Assembly: GCF_000526415.1 (NCBI RefSeq) | Contig: NZ_JAGA01000002.1 | Coordinates: 1,294,001-1,358,000 of the forward strand | Source of the DNA: Kallotenue papyrolyticum | GTDB lineage: Bacteria; Chloroflexota; Chloroflexia; Chloroflexales; Kallotenuaceae | DNA length: 64,000 nucleotides | Direction: 5' to 3' | Shown: positions 40,003 through 49,684 of the stretch, in pieces | How positions within the stretch are numbered: the stretch's first letter is position 1 | Layout of the letters: the number at the start of each line of letters is the position of its first letter | Translations under genes and position numbers: made by a program | The notes under the pieces: generated by a model | Told to the model about the DNA's origin: nothing | Seen by the model: the letters and a program-made list of their open reading frames with translations, nothing else | Database searches by the model: none

Positions 40003-42351
40003 ATGAAGTTCACCGATGGTCAGTGGCTGCTGCGTCCGGGCGTGCAGGCAGCCTATCCCGCTGAAGCCTACGACCTGATCGCTGAGCCGGAGCGTCTGAC
40101 GGTGTACGCGCCGACGCGGCCGGTGCGTCACCGCGGCGATACGCTGCAGGGGCCGCTGCTGACGGTAACCTTCTTCTCGCCGCTGGCCGATGTGATCGGC
40201 GTGCGCCTGACGCACTTCGCCGGCGAGCAGGCGCGCGGCCCACACTTCGCGCTGAACACGGCGCCTGCGCCGTCCGTACGCGTGCACTGCGACGACCATG
40301 GCGCGCAGCTCAGTAGCGGACGGCTCAGCGCGCGCGTGGCGCGTGGCGATTGGCGTGTCGAGTTTGTGGCCGATGGACGCGTGATCACCAGTAGCGGCTG
40401 GCGCGGCATGGGCATCATCCAGACTGCGCAGGGCGAACACTTCATGCACGAGCAGCTCGCCCTGGACGTGGGTGAATGCGTCTATGGCCTGGGCGAGCGC
40501 TTCACCGCGTTTGTCAAAAACGGCCAGAGCGTGGAGATCTGGAATGCGGATGGCGGCACCAGCAGCGAACAGGCCTACAAAAACATCCCCTTCTACTTGA
40601 CCAACCGCGGCTACGGCGTCTTCGTCAACCATCCCGAACGCGTCTCGTTCGAGGTCGCCTCGGAGCACGTGGGACGGGTGCAGTTCAGCGTCGCCGGCCA
40701 GACGCTGGAATACTTCGTGATCTACGGTCCGACGCCCAAGGAGGTGCTGGAGAAGTACACGGCGCTGACGGGCCGCCCCGCGCTGCCGCCGGCCTGGTCG
40801 TTCGGCCTGTGGCTCTCCACCTCGTTTACCACCTCGTATGATGAGGCGACGGTCACCAGCTTTATCGAGGGCATGGCGCAGCGCGATCTGCCGCTCAGCG
40901 TCTTCCACTTCGATTGTTTCTGGATGCGCGAGTTCAACTGGTGCGATTTCGAATGGGATGCACGCACCTTTCCCGATCCGCCGGGGATGCTCCGCCGCCT
41001 CAAGCAGCGCGGCCTGCGGATCTGCGTCTGGATCAATCCCTACATTGCTCAGCGCTCGCCGCTGTTTGCCGAAGCGCTGCAGGCGGGCTACCTGCTGCGG
41101 CGGCCCAACGGCGATGTTTGGCAGTGGGATCTGTGGCAGCCGGGCATGGCGATCGTGGACTTCACCAATCCCGAGGCGCGCGCCTGGTTTGCCGCCAAGC
41201 TGCGCCGGTTGCTGGAGATGGGCGTTGATTGCTTCAAAACCGACTTCGGCGAGCGCATCCCTACCGATGTGGTCTACCACGACGCTTCCGACCCGCAGCG
41301 CATGCACAACTACTACAGCTATCTCTACAACCGCACCGTTTGGGAGGTACTCAGCGAGCAGCGCGGCGCGGGCGAGGCCGTGCTCTTCGCCCGTTCGGCG
41401 ACGGTAGGCGGGCAGCGCTTCCCGGTGCACTGGGGCGGCGACTGCTTCTCGAATTTTCCCTCGATGGCCGAAAGCCTGCGCGGCGGCCTGTCGCTGGGCT
41501 TGTCCGGCTTCGGCTTCTGGAGCCACGACATCGGTGGCTTCGAGGGCACGCCGCCCGCCGCGGTCTATAAGCGCTGGATCGCCTTCGGATTGTTGTCATC
41601 GCATAGCCGGCTGCACGGCAGCGGCTCGTATCGCGTGCCCTGGCTCTTCGATGACGAGGCGGTCGCGGTGTTGCGCCACTTCACCAAGCTCAAGCTGCGC
41701 CTGATGCCCTATCTCTACGCCGCGGCGGTGGAGGCGCATCAGCGTGGCATTCCCATGCTGCGCGCTATGCTGTTGGAGTTTCCCGACGATCCCGCCTGCG
41801 ATTACCTCGACCGTCAGTACATGCTCGGCCCGGCGCTGCTGGTCGCGCCGGTGTTTTCGGAAGCGGGCGAGGTGAGCTACTACGTGCCCGCCGGACGCTG
41901 GACCCATCTGCTCAGCGGCGCGGTGGTGGATGGTCCCGCCTGGGTGCGCGAACAGCATCCCATGCTCAGCCTGCCGCTGCTGGTACGGCCCAACAGCGTG
42001 CTGGCCGTGGGCGCGATCGACACGCGGCCCGACTACGACTACACCGCCGATGTGACGTTGCAGCTCTACCAGATCGCCGACGGCGCGCGGATCACCGTCA
42101 CGATCCCCGACCTGCGCGGCGAGGTGGCGGCGACCTTCACCGTCAGCCGCGTGGGCGCGACGATCAACGTGGAGCGCGACGGCCCGGCGCAGCCGTGGCG
42201 CGTCTTGCTGGTGGGTGTATCATCATTGGCAGCAGCGATGGGCGGCACATGGCAGCCAGATGCGCAGGGCGTGCTGGTGCGCGTTGCGTCCGCAACCGAT
42301 CGGCTGCAGCTTCGGCTCGATGCGCACGGGCCACCTACCACCTGGCGTTGA
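40003..42351 (+). CDS. Alpha-xylosidase, glycoside hydrolase family 31 (YicI-like)
   Basis: 782 residues from the ATG at 40003 (AAGGA upstream). It removes alpha-linked xylose from xyloglucan-type oligosaccharides. N-terminal domain, then the barrel from about residue 265: FHFDCFWMREFNWCDFEWDA, RICVWINPYIAQRSPLFAEA. Nucleophile Asp in CFKTDFGERIPTDV (about 413), acid/base Asp in FPVHWGGDCFSNF (about 480) and GFWSHDIGGFEG. The CFKTDFGE and DCFWM motifs point to xylosidase rather than glucosidase. No signal peptide. First gene of an operon with xylA (63 bases later) and xylB, which would consume the released xylose. Confidence 0.93.
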   Translation: MKFTDGQWLLRPGVQAAYPAEAYDLIAEPERLTVYAPTRPVRHRGDTLQGPLLTVTFFSPLADVIGVRLTHFAGEQARGPHFALNTAPAPSVRVHCDDHGAQLSSGRLSARVARGDWRVEFVADGRVITSSGWRGMGIIQTAQGEHFMHEQLALDVGECVYGLGERFTAFVKNGQSVEIWNADGGTSSEQAYKNIPFYLTNRGYGVFVNHPERVSFEVASEHVGRVQFSVAGQTLEYFVIYGPTPKEVLEKYTALTGRPALPPAWSFGLWLSTSFTTSYDEATVTSFIEGMAQRDLPLSVFHFDCFWMREFNWCDFEWDARTFPDPPGMLRRLKQRGLRICVWINPYIAQRSPLFAEALQAGYLLRRPNGDVWQWDLWQPGMAIVDFTNPEARAWFAAKLRRLLEMGVDCFKTDFGERIPTDVVYHDASDPQRMHNYYSYLYNRTVWEVLSEQRGAGEAVLFARSATVGGQRFPVHWGGDCFSNFPSMAESLRGGLSLGLSGFGFWSHDIGGFEGTPPAAVYKRWIAFGLLSSHSRLHGSGSYRVPWLFDDEAVAVLRHFTKLKLRLMPYLYAAAVEAHQRGIPMLRAMLLEFPDDPACDYLDRQYMLGPALLVAPVFSEAGEVSYYVPAGRWTHLLSGAVVDGPAWVREQHPMLSLPLLVRPNSVLAVGAIDTRPDYDYTADVTLQLYQIADGARITVTIPDLRGEVAATFTVSRVGATINVERDGPAQPWRVLLVGVSSLAAAMGGTWQPDAQGVLVRVASATDRLQLRLDAHGPPTTWR

Positions 42352-42414
42352 TCGCGACCGGGGCGCTCTGCATACCGTCCCGGCGCTCAAACTTCAAGCA
42401 AGGAGGCACACGCG

Positions 42415-43590
42415 ATGTCCGATCCCTTTACGCCCCAACGCAGCGACAAGTTCACCTTCGGCCTGTGGACCGTCGGCAACGTCGGTCGCGACCCCTTTGG
42501 CGAGCCGGTACGTCCGCCGCTCGATCCGGTGACGGCGGTGCACAAGCTTGCCGAGCTGGGCGCCTACGGCGTCAACTTCCACGACAACGATCTGGTGCCC
42601 TTCGACGCCACGCCCGAAGAGCGGGACCGCATTGTGCGCCGCTTCCGCCAGGCGCTGGAGGAGACCGGCCTGGTGGTGCCGATGGCCACGACCAATCTGT
42701 TTTCGCACCCCATCTTCCGCGACGGTGCTTTCACCGCGTCGGATGCCGCCGTGCGCGCCTTTGCCCTGCAAAAAACCATGCAGGCGATCGACCTGGGTGT
42801 GGAGCTCGGCGCGCAGACCTACGTCTTCTGGGGTGGGCGCGAAGGCAGCGAGGTCGAGGGCTATCGCGATCCGCGCGAGGCGATCAAGTGGTTCCGCGAG
42901 GCGATCAACTACCTGTGCCGCTACGTGCGCGACCAGGGCTACAACCTGCGCTTCGCGCTGGAGCCCAAGCCCAACGAGCCGCGCGGCGACATCTACTTCC
43001 CGACGGTGGGGCACATGCTCCACTTCATCAGCACGCTGGACTATCCGGAGATGGTCGGTCTCAACCCGGAGTTCGCGCACGAGACCATGGCCGGCCTGAA
43101 CTTTGTGCATGCCGTCGCGCAGGCCCTGGAAGCCGGTAAGCTCTTCCATATCGATCTGAACGATCAGATCATGGGCCGCTACGACCAGGACTTCCGCTTC
43201 GGCGCCGAAAATCCCAAGCGCGCCTTCTGGCTGGTCTGGCTGCTGGAAACGGCGGGCTACGACGGGCCGCGCCACTTCGACGCGCACGCCTACCGCACCG
43301 AGGACGAGGCGGGCGTGTGGGCCTTTGCCCGCGGCTGCATGCGCACCTACCTGATCCTCAAGGACAAGGTGCGCCGCTTCCAGGAGGATCGCGAGATCCA
43401 GGCGCTACTGGCCGAGCTGCGCGCCGCCGACACGGCCTACGACGGGCCGCAGGCCGGCGATGGCTACTCGGCGGAGCATGCTGCCCAGCTCAAGGCGCGT
43501 CAGTTCGACGTCGCTGCCCTGGCGCGTCGCGGGCGCCGCGCCGAAGAGTTGGACCAACTGGTGATCGAGCTGTTGCTCGGCGTGCGCTAA
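42415..43590 (+). CDS. xylA: Xylose isomerase
   Basis: 391 residues, the length of the shorter (Actinoplanes-type) class. Converts D-xylose to D-xylulose. The active-site His is in [12 protein letters not shown] and the Trp in [13 protein letters not shown]. Metal ligands are in [32 protein letters not shown] and [27 protein letters not shown] stands 10 bases before the ATG. Second gene in the xylosidase-xylA-xylB operon. Confidence 0.97.
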   Translation: MSDPFTPQRSDKFTFGLWTVGNVGRDPFGEPVRPPLDPVTAVHKLAELGAYGVNFHDNDLVPFDATPEERDRIVRRFRQALEETGLVVPMATTNLFSHPIFRDGAFTASDAAVRAFALQKTMQAIDLGVELGAQTYVFWGGREGSEVEGYRDPREAIKWFREAINYLCRYVRDQGYNLRFALEPKPNEPRGDIYFPTVGHMLHFISTLDYPEMVGLNPEFAHETMAGLNFVHAVAQALEAGKLFHIDLNDQIMGRYDQDFRFGAENPKRAFWLVWLLETAGYDGPRHFDAHAYRTEDEAGVWAFARGCMRTYLILKDKVRRFQEDREIQALLAELRAADTAYDGPQAGDGYSAEHAAQLKARQFDVAALARRGRRAEELDQLVIELLLGVR

Positions 43591-43597
43591 GCGGACG

Positions 43598-43634
43598 CGG
43601 GGCAGGACGGGCTACGTCAGCCTGTCCTGCCCCG
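43598..43634 (+). terminator. Intercistronic hairpin between xylA and xylB
   Basis: Perfect 11-bp stem CGGGGCAGGAC (43598-43608) and GTCCTGCCCCG (43624-43634) with a 15-base loop and no T-run. More likely an mRNA-stability or processing element in the operon than a full terminator. Confidence 0.5.
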
Positions 43635-43656
43635 CCGTACAGATGAGGTGAGCACC

Positions 43657-45165
43657 ATGCCCTACCTGCTCGGTCTGGATGTCGGCACCAGCGGTGCCAA
43701 GGCGGTATTGATCGCCGAGGATGGCCGTGTGGTGGCGACCGCAACCGAAGAGTATCCGCTCCATACGCCGCAGCCGCTGTGGAGCGAGCAGGATCCGGCG
43801 GACTGGTGGCGCGGCAGCCGCGCGGCGCTGCGGCGCGTGGTCCAGGAGAGCGGCCTCCCGGCAGCGGAGATCGTCGGGCTGGGCCTGACCGGCCAGATGC
43901 ACGGCGCGGTCTTTCTCGACGCCCAGGATCGCGTGATCCGTCCGGCGCTGCTGTGGAACGACCAGCGCACCGGGCCGCAGTGCGACGAGATCACACGGCG
44001 CGTCGGCGCCAAGCGGCTGATCGCCATTGCCGGCAATCCGGCGCTAACCGGCTTTCAGGCGCCCAAGGTGCTCTGGCTGCGTCAGCACGAACCGGAACAC
44101 TATGCCCGCGTGCGGCGGCTGCTGCTGCCCAAGGACTACATCCGGCTCTTGCTGACCGGCGAAGCGGCGACGGATGCCTCGGACGCGGCGGGCACGTTGC
44201 TGCTCGACCTGGAACGGCGCGACTGGTCGGATGAGCTGCTGGCCGCGCTGGAGATCCCGCGCGCTTGGCTGCCGCGCGTGTACGAAGGGCCGCAGGTCAC
44301 CGGACGGCTGCGCGCCGAGGTTGCGGCGGAACTGGGCCTGCCGTCGGACCTGCCGGTGATCGCCGGTGGCGGCGACAACGCGGCGGCAGCGGTCGGCACC
44401 GGCATCATCCGCGACGGCGTGATCAGCTCCTCGATCGGTACCAGCGGCGTGCTGTTCGCGCACAGCGATGCGATCCGTCGTGATCCGGAAGGTCGGCTGC
44501 ACACCTTCTGCCACGCCGTGCCGGGCGCCTACCACCTGATGGCGGTGACGCTCAGCGCCGGCGGCGCCTTGCAGTGGTTGCGCAACAGCCTACGCGCGCT
44601 GGCACCCGAGCTAAGCTACGACGATCTGGTGCGCCAGGCCGCGGCGGTGCCACCTGGCGCCGAAGGGCTGCTGTTCCTGCCCTACCTGTCGGGCGAGCGC
44701 ACGCCCCACCGCGATCCGCTGGCGCGCGGCGCGTTCGTGGGGTTGACGCTGCGCCATGGCGTGGGCCACCTGGCGCGCGCGGTGATGGAGGGCGTCGTCT
44801 TCAGCCTGTTGGACGGCCTGACGATCATGCGCGAGCTGGGCCTGGATATCGACGAAGTGCGCGCGATCGGCGGCGGGGCGCGCAACGCGCTGTGGCGGCA
44901 GATGCAGGCCGATATGTTCGGCCAGCCGCTCCATCGCATGCGCGCTGAGGAGGGGCCCGCCTTTGGCGCGGCGCTGCTGGCCGGCGTCGGGGCGGGGGTG
45001 TATCCTGATGTCGGAGCCGCGGTGCAGGCGGCTGTCGCCACCACCGACACGGTGCATCCAGACCCGACCGGCGCCGCAGCCTACGCCCGGCAGTACGCGA
45101 TCTACCGCGAGCTGTACCCAGCCCTGCGGCCGGCCTTTCATCACCTGGCGCAGCTCGGCGCCTGA
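43657..45165 (+). CDS. xylB: Xylulokinase
   Basis: 502 residues from the ATG at 43657 (GAGGTG upstream; an in-frame GTG at 43648 is possible). FGGY-family kinase that phosphorylates D-xylulose. LLGLDVGTSGAKAVLIAEDG is the N-terminal phosphate loop; LTGQMHGAVFLD, LLWNDQRTGPQCDEI and GGGDNAAAAVGTGI follow, with the C-terminal GGGARNALWRQMQADMFGQP ATP-binding segment. Completes the xylose branch into the pentose phosphate pathway. Confidence 0.96.
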   Translation: MPYLLGLDVGTSGAKAVLIAEDGRVVATATEEYPLHTPQPLWSEQDPADWWRGSRAALRRVVQESGLPAAEIVGLGLTGQMHGAVFLDAQDRVIRPALLWNDQRTGPQCDEITRRVGAKRLIAIAGNPALTGFQAPKVLWLRQHEPEHYARVRRLLLPKDYIRLLLTGEAATDASDAAGTLLLDLERRDWSDELLAALEIPRAWLPRVYEGPQVTGRLRAEVAAELGLPSDLPVIAGGGDNAAAAVGTGIIRDGVISSSIGTSGVLFAHSDAIRRDPEGRLHTFCHAVPGAYHLMAVTLSAGGALQWLRNSLRALAPELSYDDLVRQAAAVPPGAEGLLFLPYLSGERTPHRDPLARGAFVGLTLRHGVGHLARAVMEGVVFSLLDGLTIMRELGLDIDEVRAIGGGARNALWRQMQADMFGQPLHRMRAEEGPAFGAALLAGVGAGVYPDVGAAVQAAVATTDTVHPDPTGAAAYARQYAIYRELYPALRPAFHHLAQLGA

Positions 45166-45276
45166 GTACCGGCGTAGCCGTCTGTGGCACGCGGTGGCAT
45201 GCCCGCCACGCTTGAGCGCTGCGCAGCGATCTGTTAGACTCGCAGCGTTCCCTCAAGCGCACAAGGAGGTGCCGGC

Positions 45277-46905
45277 ATGCCACCGCGCAACATGCAGGAC
45301 TACGAAGCCACCTATCGCTCGTTCCGCTGGGAACGCCCCGAGTTCTTCAACTTCAGCCGCGATGTGATCGAGCGCTGGGCAGCCGAGCGGCCCGAGGCGC
45401 CGGCCATGCTCTGGTCGGATGAAACGGGCGCGGAACGCCAGATCACCTGGCGCGAGCTGCAGCGTGAAACGCAGCGCGCCGCGGCGACCCTCACGCGCCT
45501 GGGCCTGCGCCAGGGCGATCGCGTCCTGATCGTGCTGCCGCGCATTCCGGAGTGGTGGTTTATCGTGCTGGGCTGCATCCGCGCCGGGATCGTCTTCATG
45601 CCGGGCACACCGCTGCTCACCACGCGTGATCTGCGCTATCGCCTGGAAATTTCGGGGGCCAAGGCCGTGATCACCGACGCGCAGCAGACTCCCAAGTTCA
45701 GCGAGCTGCAGGGCAGCACCACGGTGGCGCATTGGCTGGTAGTCGGCGAGGCCGACGCGCCCTGGCAACGCTACCAGACGCTGGCCGCGGCGGTGGAGGC
45801 TGACGCCGACGCAGCGGTGCGCACCCGCGCCGATGATCCGATGCTGATCTACTTCACCTCCGGCACGACCGGTCTGCCCAAGATGGTCGGTCACACGCAG
45901 GCCAGCTACGGCCTCGGCCACCAGATCACCGGCAAATACTGGCTGGACCTGACGCCCGACGACCGGCACCTGACGCTGTCGGATACGGGCTGGGCCAAAG
46001 CCGCCTGGGGCAAGCTCTTCGGACCGTGGAGCCAGGGCGCCTGTAATGTGGTGTACGACTATCGCGGACGCTTCGATCCTGTGGCGCTGCTGCGCGTTCT
46101 GGAGCGCTACCGCGTCACCACCTTTTGCGCGCCGCCGACCGCCTTCCGCGCCATGATCCTGCACGATCTGCGCGCCTTCGATCTGTCGAGCCTGCGCCAC
46201 GTGGTCAGCGCGGGCGAGCCGCTCAACCCGGAGGTGATCGAGGTCTGGCGCTCTGCAACCGGCCTGGATATTCGCGAGGGCTATGGCCAGACCGAGACGG
46301 TGCTGATCGTCGGTGCCTTTGCCTGTCTGCCGCTCAAGCCCGGTGCGATGGGCAAGCCCGCGCCAGGGTTCGATGTGCGCGTTATCGATGAACAGGGGCA
46401 GGAACTGCCGCCCGGCCAGGAGGGCGATATCGCCGTGCGCATTCGGCCAGAGCGACCGGTGGGTCTCTTCGAGCGCTACCTGAACGACGAGGCCGCCAAC
46501 GCCCAGGCCTTTCGCGGCGACTGGTACGTCACCGGCGATCGCGCCGTGCGCGATGAGGACGGCTACCTGTGGTTTGTCGGACGCGCCGATGATGTGATCA
46601 AGACCTCGGGCTACCGCGTCGGCCCGTTCGAGGTCGAGTCGGCGCTGCTGGAGCATCCCGCCGTGGCCGAGTCGGCGGTGGTGGGCGTGCCCGACGAACG
46701 CATTGGTCAGCGCATCAAAGCCTTTGTGGTGCTCAAACCCGGCTATGAGGCTTCGGCGGCGTTGGCCCAGGAGCTGCAGGAGCATGTCAAGCGCATCACC
46801 GCGCCCTACAAATATCCGCGCGAGATCGAATTCGTCACCGAGCTGCCCAAAACCGTGAGCGGCAAGATCCGGCGCGCCGAGCTGCGGCGCATGACCCGCG
46901 CATGA
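45277..46905 (+). CDS. Acyl-CoA synthetase (medium-chain / ACSM-like AMP-forming ligase)
   Basis: 542 residues, AAGGAGG upstream. Adenylates a carboxylic acid, then forms its CoA thioester. Core motifs are LIYFTSGTTGLPKMVGHT (A3, about residue 190), REGYGQTETVLIVGAF (A5, about 330), WYVTGDRAVRDEDGYLWFVG (A7), RADDVIKTSGYRVGPFEVES (A8 hinge) and PKTVSGKIRRAELR (A10 lysine). The opening NFSRDVIERWAAERPEAPAM is typical of acetyl/medium-chain synthetases. Substrate not predictable. Stands alone between xylB and a small membrane gene. Confidence 0.9.
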   Translation: MPPRNMQDYEATYRSFRWERPEFFNFSRDVIERWAAERPEAPAMLWSDETGAERQITWRELQRETQRAAATLTRLGLRQGDRVLIVLPRIPEWWFIVLGCIRAGIVFMPGTPLLTTRDLRYRLEISGAKAVITDAQQTPKFSELQGSTTVAHWLVVGEADAPWQRYQTLAAAVEADADAAVRTRADDPMLIYFTSGTTGLPKMVGHTQASYGLGHQITGKYWLDLTPDDRHLTLSDTGWAKAAWGKLFGPWSQGACNVVYDYRGRFDPVALLRVLERYRVTTFCAPPTAFRAMILHDLRAFDLSSLRHVVSAGEPLNPEVIEVWRSATGLDIREGYGQTETVLIVGAFACLPLKPGAMGKPAPGFDVRVIDEQGQELPPGQEGDIAVRIRPERPVGLFERYLNDEAANAQAFRGDWYVTGDRAVRDEDGYLWFVGRADDVIKTSGYRVGPFEVESALLEHPAVAESAVVGVPDERIGQRIKAFVVLKPGYEASAALAQELQEHVKRITAPYKYPREIEFVTELPKTVSGKIRRAELRRMTRA

Positions 46906-47017
46906 TCCTGAGCGGGCCGCCGGCGCGTCGGCCGGGCCCGTGAGGCGGGCGGTCGCAGCACGGCGCTGGCATGCGCTTTGCCAGATCACCTCACCGTTTC
47001 GGTCAAGGAGGTGACAG

Positions 47018-47299
47018 ATGTCGCTGCTGGGCTTCGTCATCCTGCTGGTGATCGCCGCGATCTGTGGCGCGCTGGGACAGGCGCTGGCCGGCTACTCGCT
47101 GGGCGGCTGCCTGGTCTCGACGGTCGTGGGGCTGATCGGTGCATTCGTGGGCTGGTGGCTGGCAACGCAGTTTGGGCTGCCGCCGATCCTGGTGATCAAC
47201 ATCGACGGACAGCCCTTTCCGGTGGTCTGGGCCGTGATCGGCTCGGCCCTGTTCGCGCTGGTCGTCGGCTTGCTGACGCGCCGCCGCAGCTACGCCTGA
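47018..47299 (+). CDS. GlsB/YeaQ/YmgE family membrane protein
   Basis: 93 residues with AAGGAGG 8 bases before the ATG. Three hydrophobic stretches (LLGFVILLVIAAICGAL, GGCLVSTVVGLIGAFVGWWL, VWAVIGSALFALVVGLLT) and the Gly-rich G-x-G-x-x-x-x-G packing of the transglycosylase-associated family. Role unknown, often stress-linked. Confidence 0.85.
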   Translation: MSLLGFVILLVIAAICGALGQALAGYSLGGCLVSTVVGLIGAFVGWWLATQFGLPPILVINIDGQPFPVVWAVIGSALFALVVGLLTRRRSYA

Positions 47300-47313
47300 A
47301 GCCATGCGGCGCG

Positions 47314-48243
47314 TCAGGGTCGTGCTGTAGCCGCCCCGGCGAGCATGGCCTCGACCTCCGGGCGGGTTGGCAGCGAGGGCAGTGCGCCCATGCGCGTGAC
47401 CGCCAGCGCGCCAGCGGCACTGGCCGCGCGTAGGGCCTCGGGCAGGGGCCAACCCTCGGCCAGCAGCGCGGCCAGCGCCCCGACAAAGGCATCGCCCGCG
47501 GCGGTGGTATCCACCGCCTGCACCGCGAAGGGCGCGACCGGATACTCGCCCGCGCTGGTGACGCACAGCGCGCCGCGCGCCCCCTGGGTGATCACTACCG
47601 CGCCTACGCCGCGCGCCAGGAGCTGACGCGCCGCCGTCGCTAGGTCGTGCTCGTCACCGGCCAGTTGCCGCAGCTCTACGGCGTTGGGCACCAGGATATC
47701 GCTCAACCTGAGCAGCTCATCCGGCAGCGGTTGGACCGGCGCGGGCGTCAGGATCACGGTGGCGCCCGCGGCGCGGGCCAGGCGCGCGGCCTGCAGCGAA
47801 GCCTCGATGGGCACTTCGAGTTGCAGCAGCAGCACCCGCGCGGCGCGCAGCGTGGCCGCCTGCTCGGCGACGCGCTCCGGCGTCAGCTGGGCGTTGGCGC
47901 TTGCCACGATCACAATACTGTTCTCGCCGCTGCCTTCCTGGACCAGGATCAGCGCCGTGCCGGTCGGCGCCGTGGCGCTGCGCGTCAGGCCGTGCGTGGC
48001 GATGCCCTCCTGCCGCGCCGCGGCCTCCACCTGTCGGCCAAAATCATCCGCGCCGATGCAGGCCACCAGCGCCACGGACGCGCCCATGCGCCGGGCGGCT
48101 ACCGCCTGATTGAAGCCCTTGCCGCCCAGGTAGGTGCCGAAGCTTGTGCCGCTGATCGTCTCGCCGGGCAGCGGCAGGCGCGGCGCGCGCGTCACCAGAT
48201 CCATGTTGCATGAGCCAACCACCACCACCGCTGCCTGTGTCAC
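47314..48243 (-). CDS. rbsK: Ribokinase (PfkB family)
   Basis: 309 residues from a GTG at 48243, which has GAGGAGG 6 bases upstream; the longer frame has no such site. It phosphorylates ribose at O5. The N-terminal VVGSCNMDLVTRAPRLPLPG, sugar-binding GTYLGGKGFNQAVAARRMGA and C-terminal anion hole AVDTTAAGDAFVGALAALLA (catalytic Asp) are all present. Divergent from the GH1 gene, sharing a 71-bp promoter region. Another pentose or related sugar could be the substrate. Confidence 0.9.
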   Translation of the reverse strand: MTQAAVVVVGSCNMDLVTRAPRLPLPGETISGTSFGTYLGGKGFNQAVAARRMGASVALVACIGADDFGRQVEAAARQEGIATHGLTRSATAPTGTALILVQEGSGENSIVIVASANAQLTPERVAEQAATLRAARVLLLQLEVPIEASLQAARLARAAGATVILTPAPVQPLPDELLRLSDILVPNAVELRQLAGDEHDLATAARQLLARGVGAVVITQGARGALCVTSAGEYPVAPFAVQAVDTTAAGDAFVGALAALLAEGWPLPEALRAASAAGALAVTRMGALPSLPTRPEVEAMLAGAATARP

Positions 48244-48314
48244 GGCCTGCCTCCTCAGGTTGACGGTGGGCGTATCATAAGGCAGACGCCGATCGCTAGC
48301 AAGGAGAGCAGCAT

Positions 48315-49679
48315 ATGCAACCAGGCCAGTTTCCCGATGATTTCGTCTGGGGCGCAGCAACCGCCGCCTACCAGATCGAGGGCGCCGTGGACGAGGATGG
48401 CCGCGCGCCGTCGATCTGGGATACCTTCAGCCATACCCCCGGCAAAACCTGGAACGGCGATACCGGCGATGTGGCCTGCGATCACTACCATCGCTGGCCT
48501 GAAGATGTGCAGATCATGCGGGACCTGGGGCTGGAAGCCTACCGCTTTTCGATCGCCTGGCCGCGCGTCATCCCTGGGGGTTGGGGCCAGCCCAACCCGC
48601 GTGGTCTCGACTTCTACGATAGCCTGGTGGATGCACTGCTGGCCGCCAACATCACGCCGTTTGTGACGCTCTACCACTGGGACCTGCCGCAGGCGTTGCA
48701 GGATCGTGGTGGCTGGGCCAACCGCGACACGGTCGAAGCCTTTCTGGAGTATGCCGAGGCCGTGGTCCAGCGCCTGGGCGACCGCGTCACGCACTGGATC
48801 ACCCACAACGAGCCGCAGGTGGTGGCCTTTGTCGGCCATGCGCTGGGGCTGCATGCGCCGGGGTTGACCGACCAGCGCACCGCGCTGCAGGTCGCCCATC
48901 ACCTACTGTTGTCGCATGGCCGCGCTGTGCCGTTGTTGCGCTCGGCGCGCGCCGGCATGCAGGTCGGCATCACGCTCAACCTGTCGCCGGTGGTGCCGGC
49001 CTCGCAGCAGCCCGAGGATCAGCGCGCGGCGGCGCTCTACGATGCATTGATCAACCGCTGGTTCCTCGACCCGGTCTTTGGCCGCGGCTATCCGCAGGAG
49101 CTGCTGGCGCAGTTGGGCGATCTGGCGCCGCAGATGGCCGACAACGATCTGGACATGATCGCCGCCTCGCTCGACTTCCTGGGTGTGAACTACTATTTCC
49201 CGTCCTATGTGCGCGCCGTGCCGCCGCAGCAGGCGCCGCTGGGCGTGGCTACGCTGACGCCGGAGGAACTGGCGGCGCGCGGCTTCGAACTGACGGCCAT
49301 GGGCTGGCCGATCGTGCCCGACGGCCTGCGCGACCTGCTGGTCCATGTGCACCGTGAGTATGCGCCGCGCGCGATCTACATCACCGAGAACGGCGCGGCC
49401 TTCGACGATCAGGTGGTGGACGGCGCCGTGCAGGATCAGCGCCGCATCGCCTACCTGCGCGAGCACCTGCTGGCGGCCAGCGCGGCGATCCAGGAGGGCG
49501 TGCCCCTGCGCGGCTACTTCGTCTGGTCGCTGATGGACAACTTTGAATGGGCCTACGGCTATAGCAAGCGCTTCGGCATCGTGTATGTGGACTACGCCAC
49601 CCAGCAGCGCATTCCCAAGGCCAGCGCCGAGTGGTACCGGCGGGTAATCGCTGAGAATCGCGTGCCGCTGGAGGACTAG
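48315..49679 (+). CDS. Beta-glucosidase, glycoside hydrolase family 1
   Basis: 454 residues, AGGAGAG upstream. Starts with the N-terminal GH1 signature FPDDFVWGAATAAYQIEGAV. Acid/base Glu in WITHNEPQVVAFVG (about 165), nucleophile Glu in AIYITENGAAFDD (about 357), and substrate-binding WSLMDNFEWAYGYSKRFGIV. No signal peptide: it would hydrolyse imported cellobiose-like sugars. Fits the plant-polymer theme with GH31 and xylose genes. Confidence 0.96.
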   Translation: MQPGQFPDDFVWGAATAAYQIEGAVDEDGRAPSIWDTFSHTPGKTWNGDTGDVACDHYHRWPEDVQIMRDLGLEAYRFSIAWPRVIPGGWGQPNPRGLDFYDSLVDALLAANITPFVTLYHWDLPQALQDRGGWANRDTVEAFLEYAEAVVQRLGDRVTHWITHNEPQVVAFVGHALGLHAPGLTDQRTALQVAHHLLLSHGRAVPLLRSARAGMQVGITLNLSPVVPASQQPEDQRAAALYDALINRWFLDPVFGRGYPQELLAQLGDLAPQMADNDLDMIAASLDFLGVNYYFPSYVRAVPPQQAPLGVATLTPEELAARGFELTAMGWPIVPDGLRDLLVHVHREYAPRAIYITENGAAFDDQVVDGAVQDQRRIAYLREHLLAASAAIQEGVPLRGYFVWSLMDNFEWAYGYSKRFGIVYVDYATQQRIPKASAEWYRRVIAENRVPLED

Positions 49680-49684
49680 CCCGC

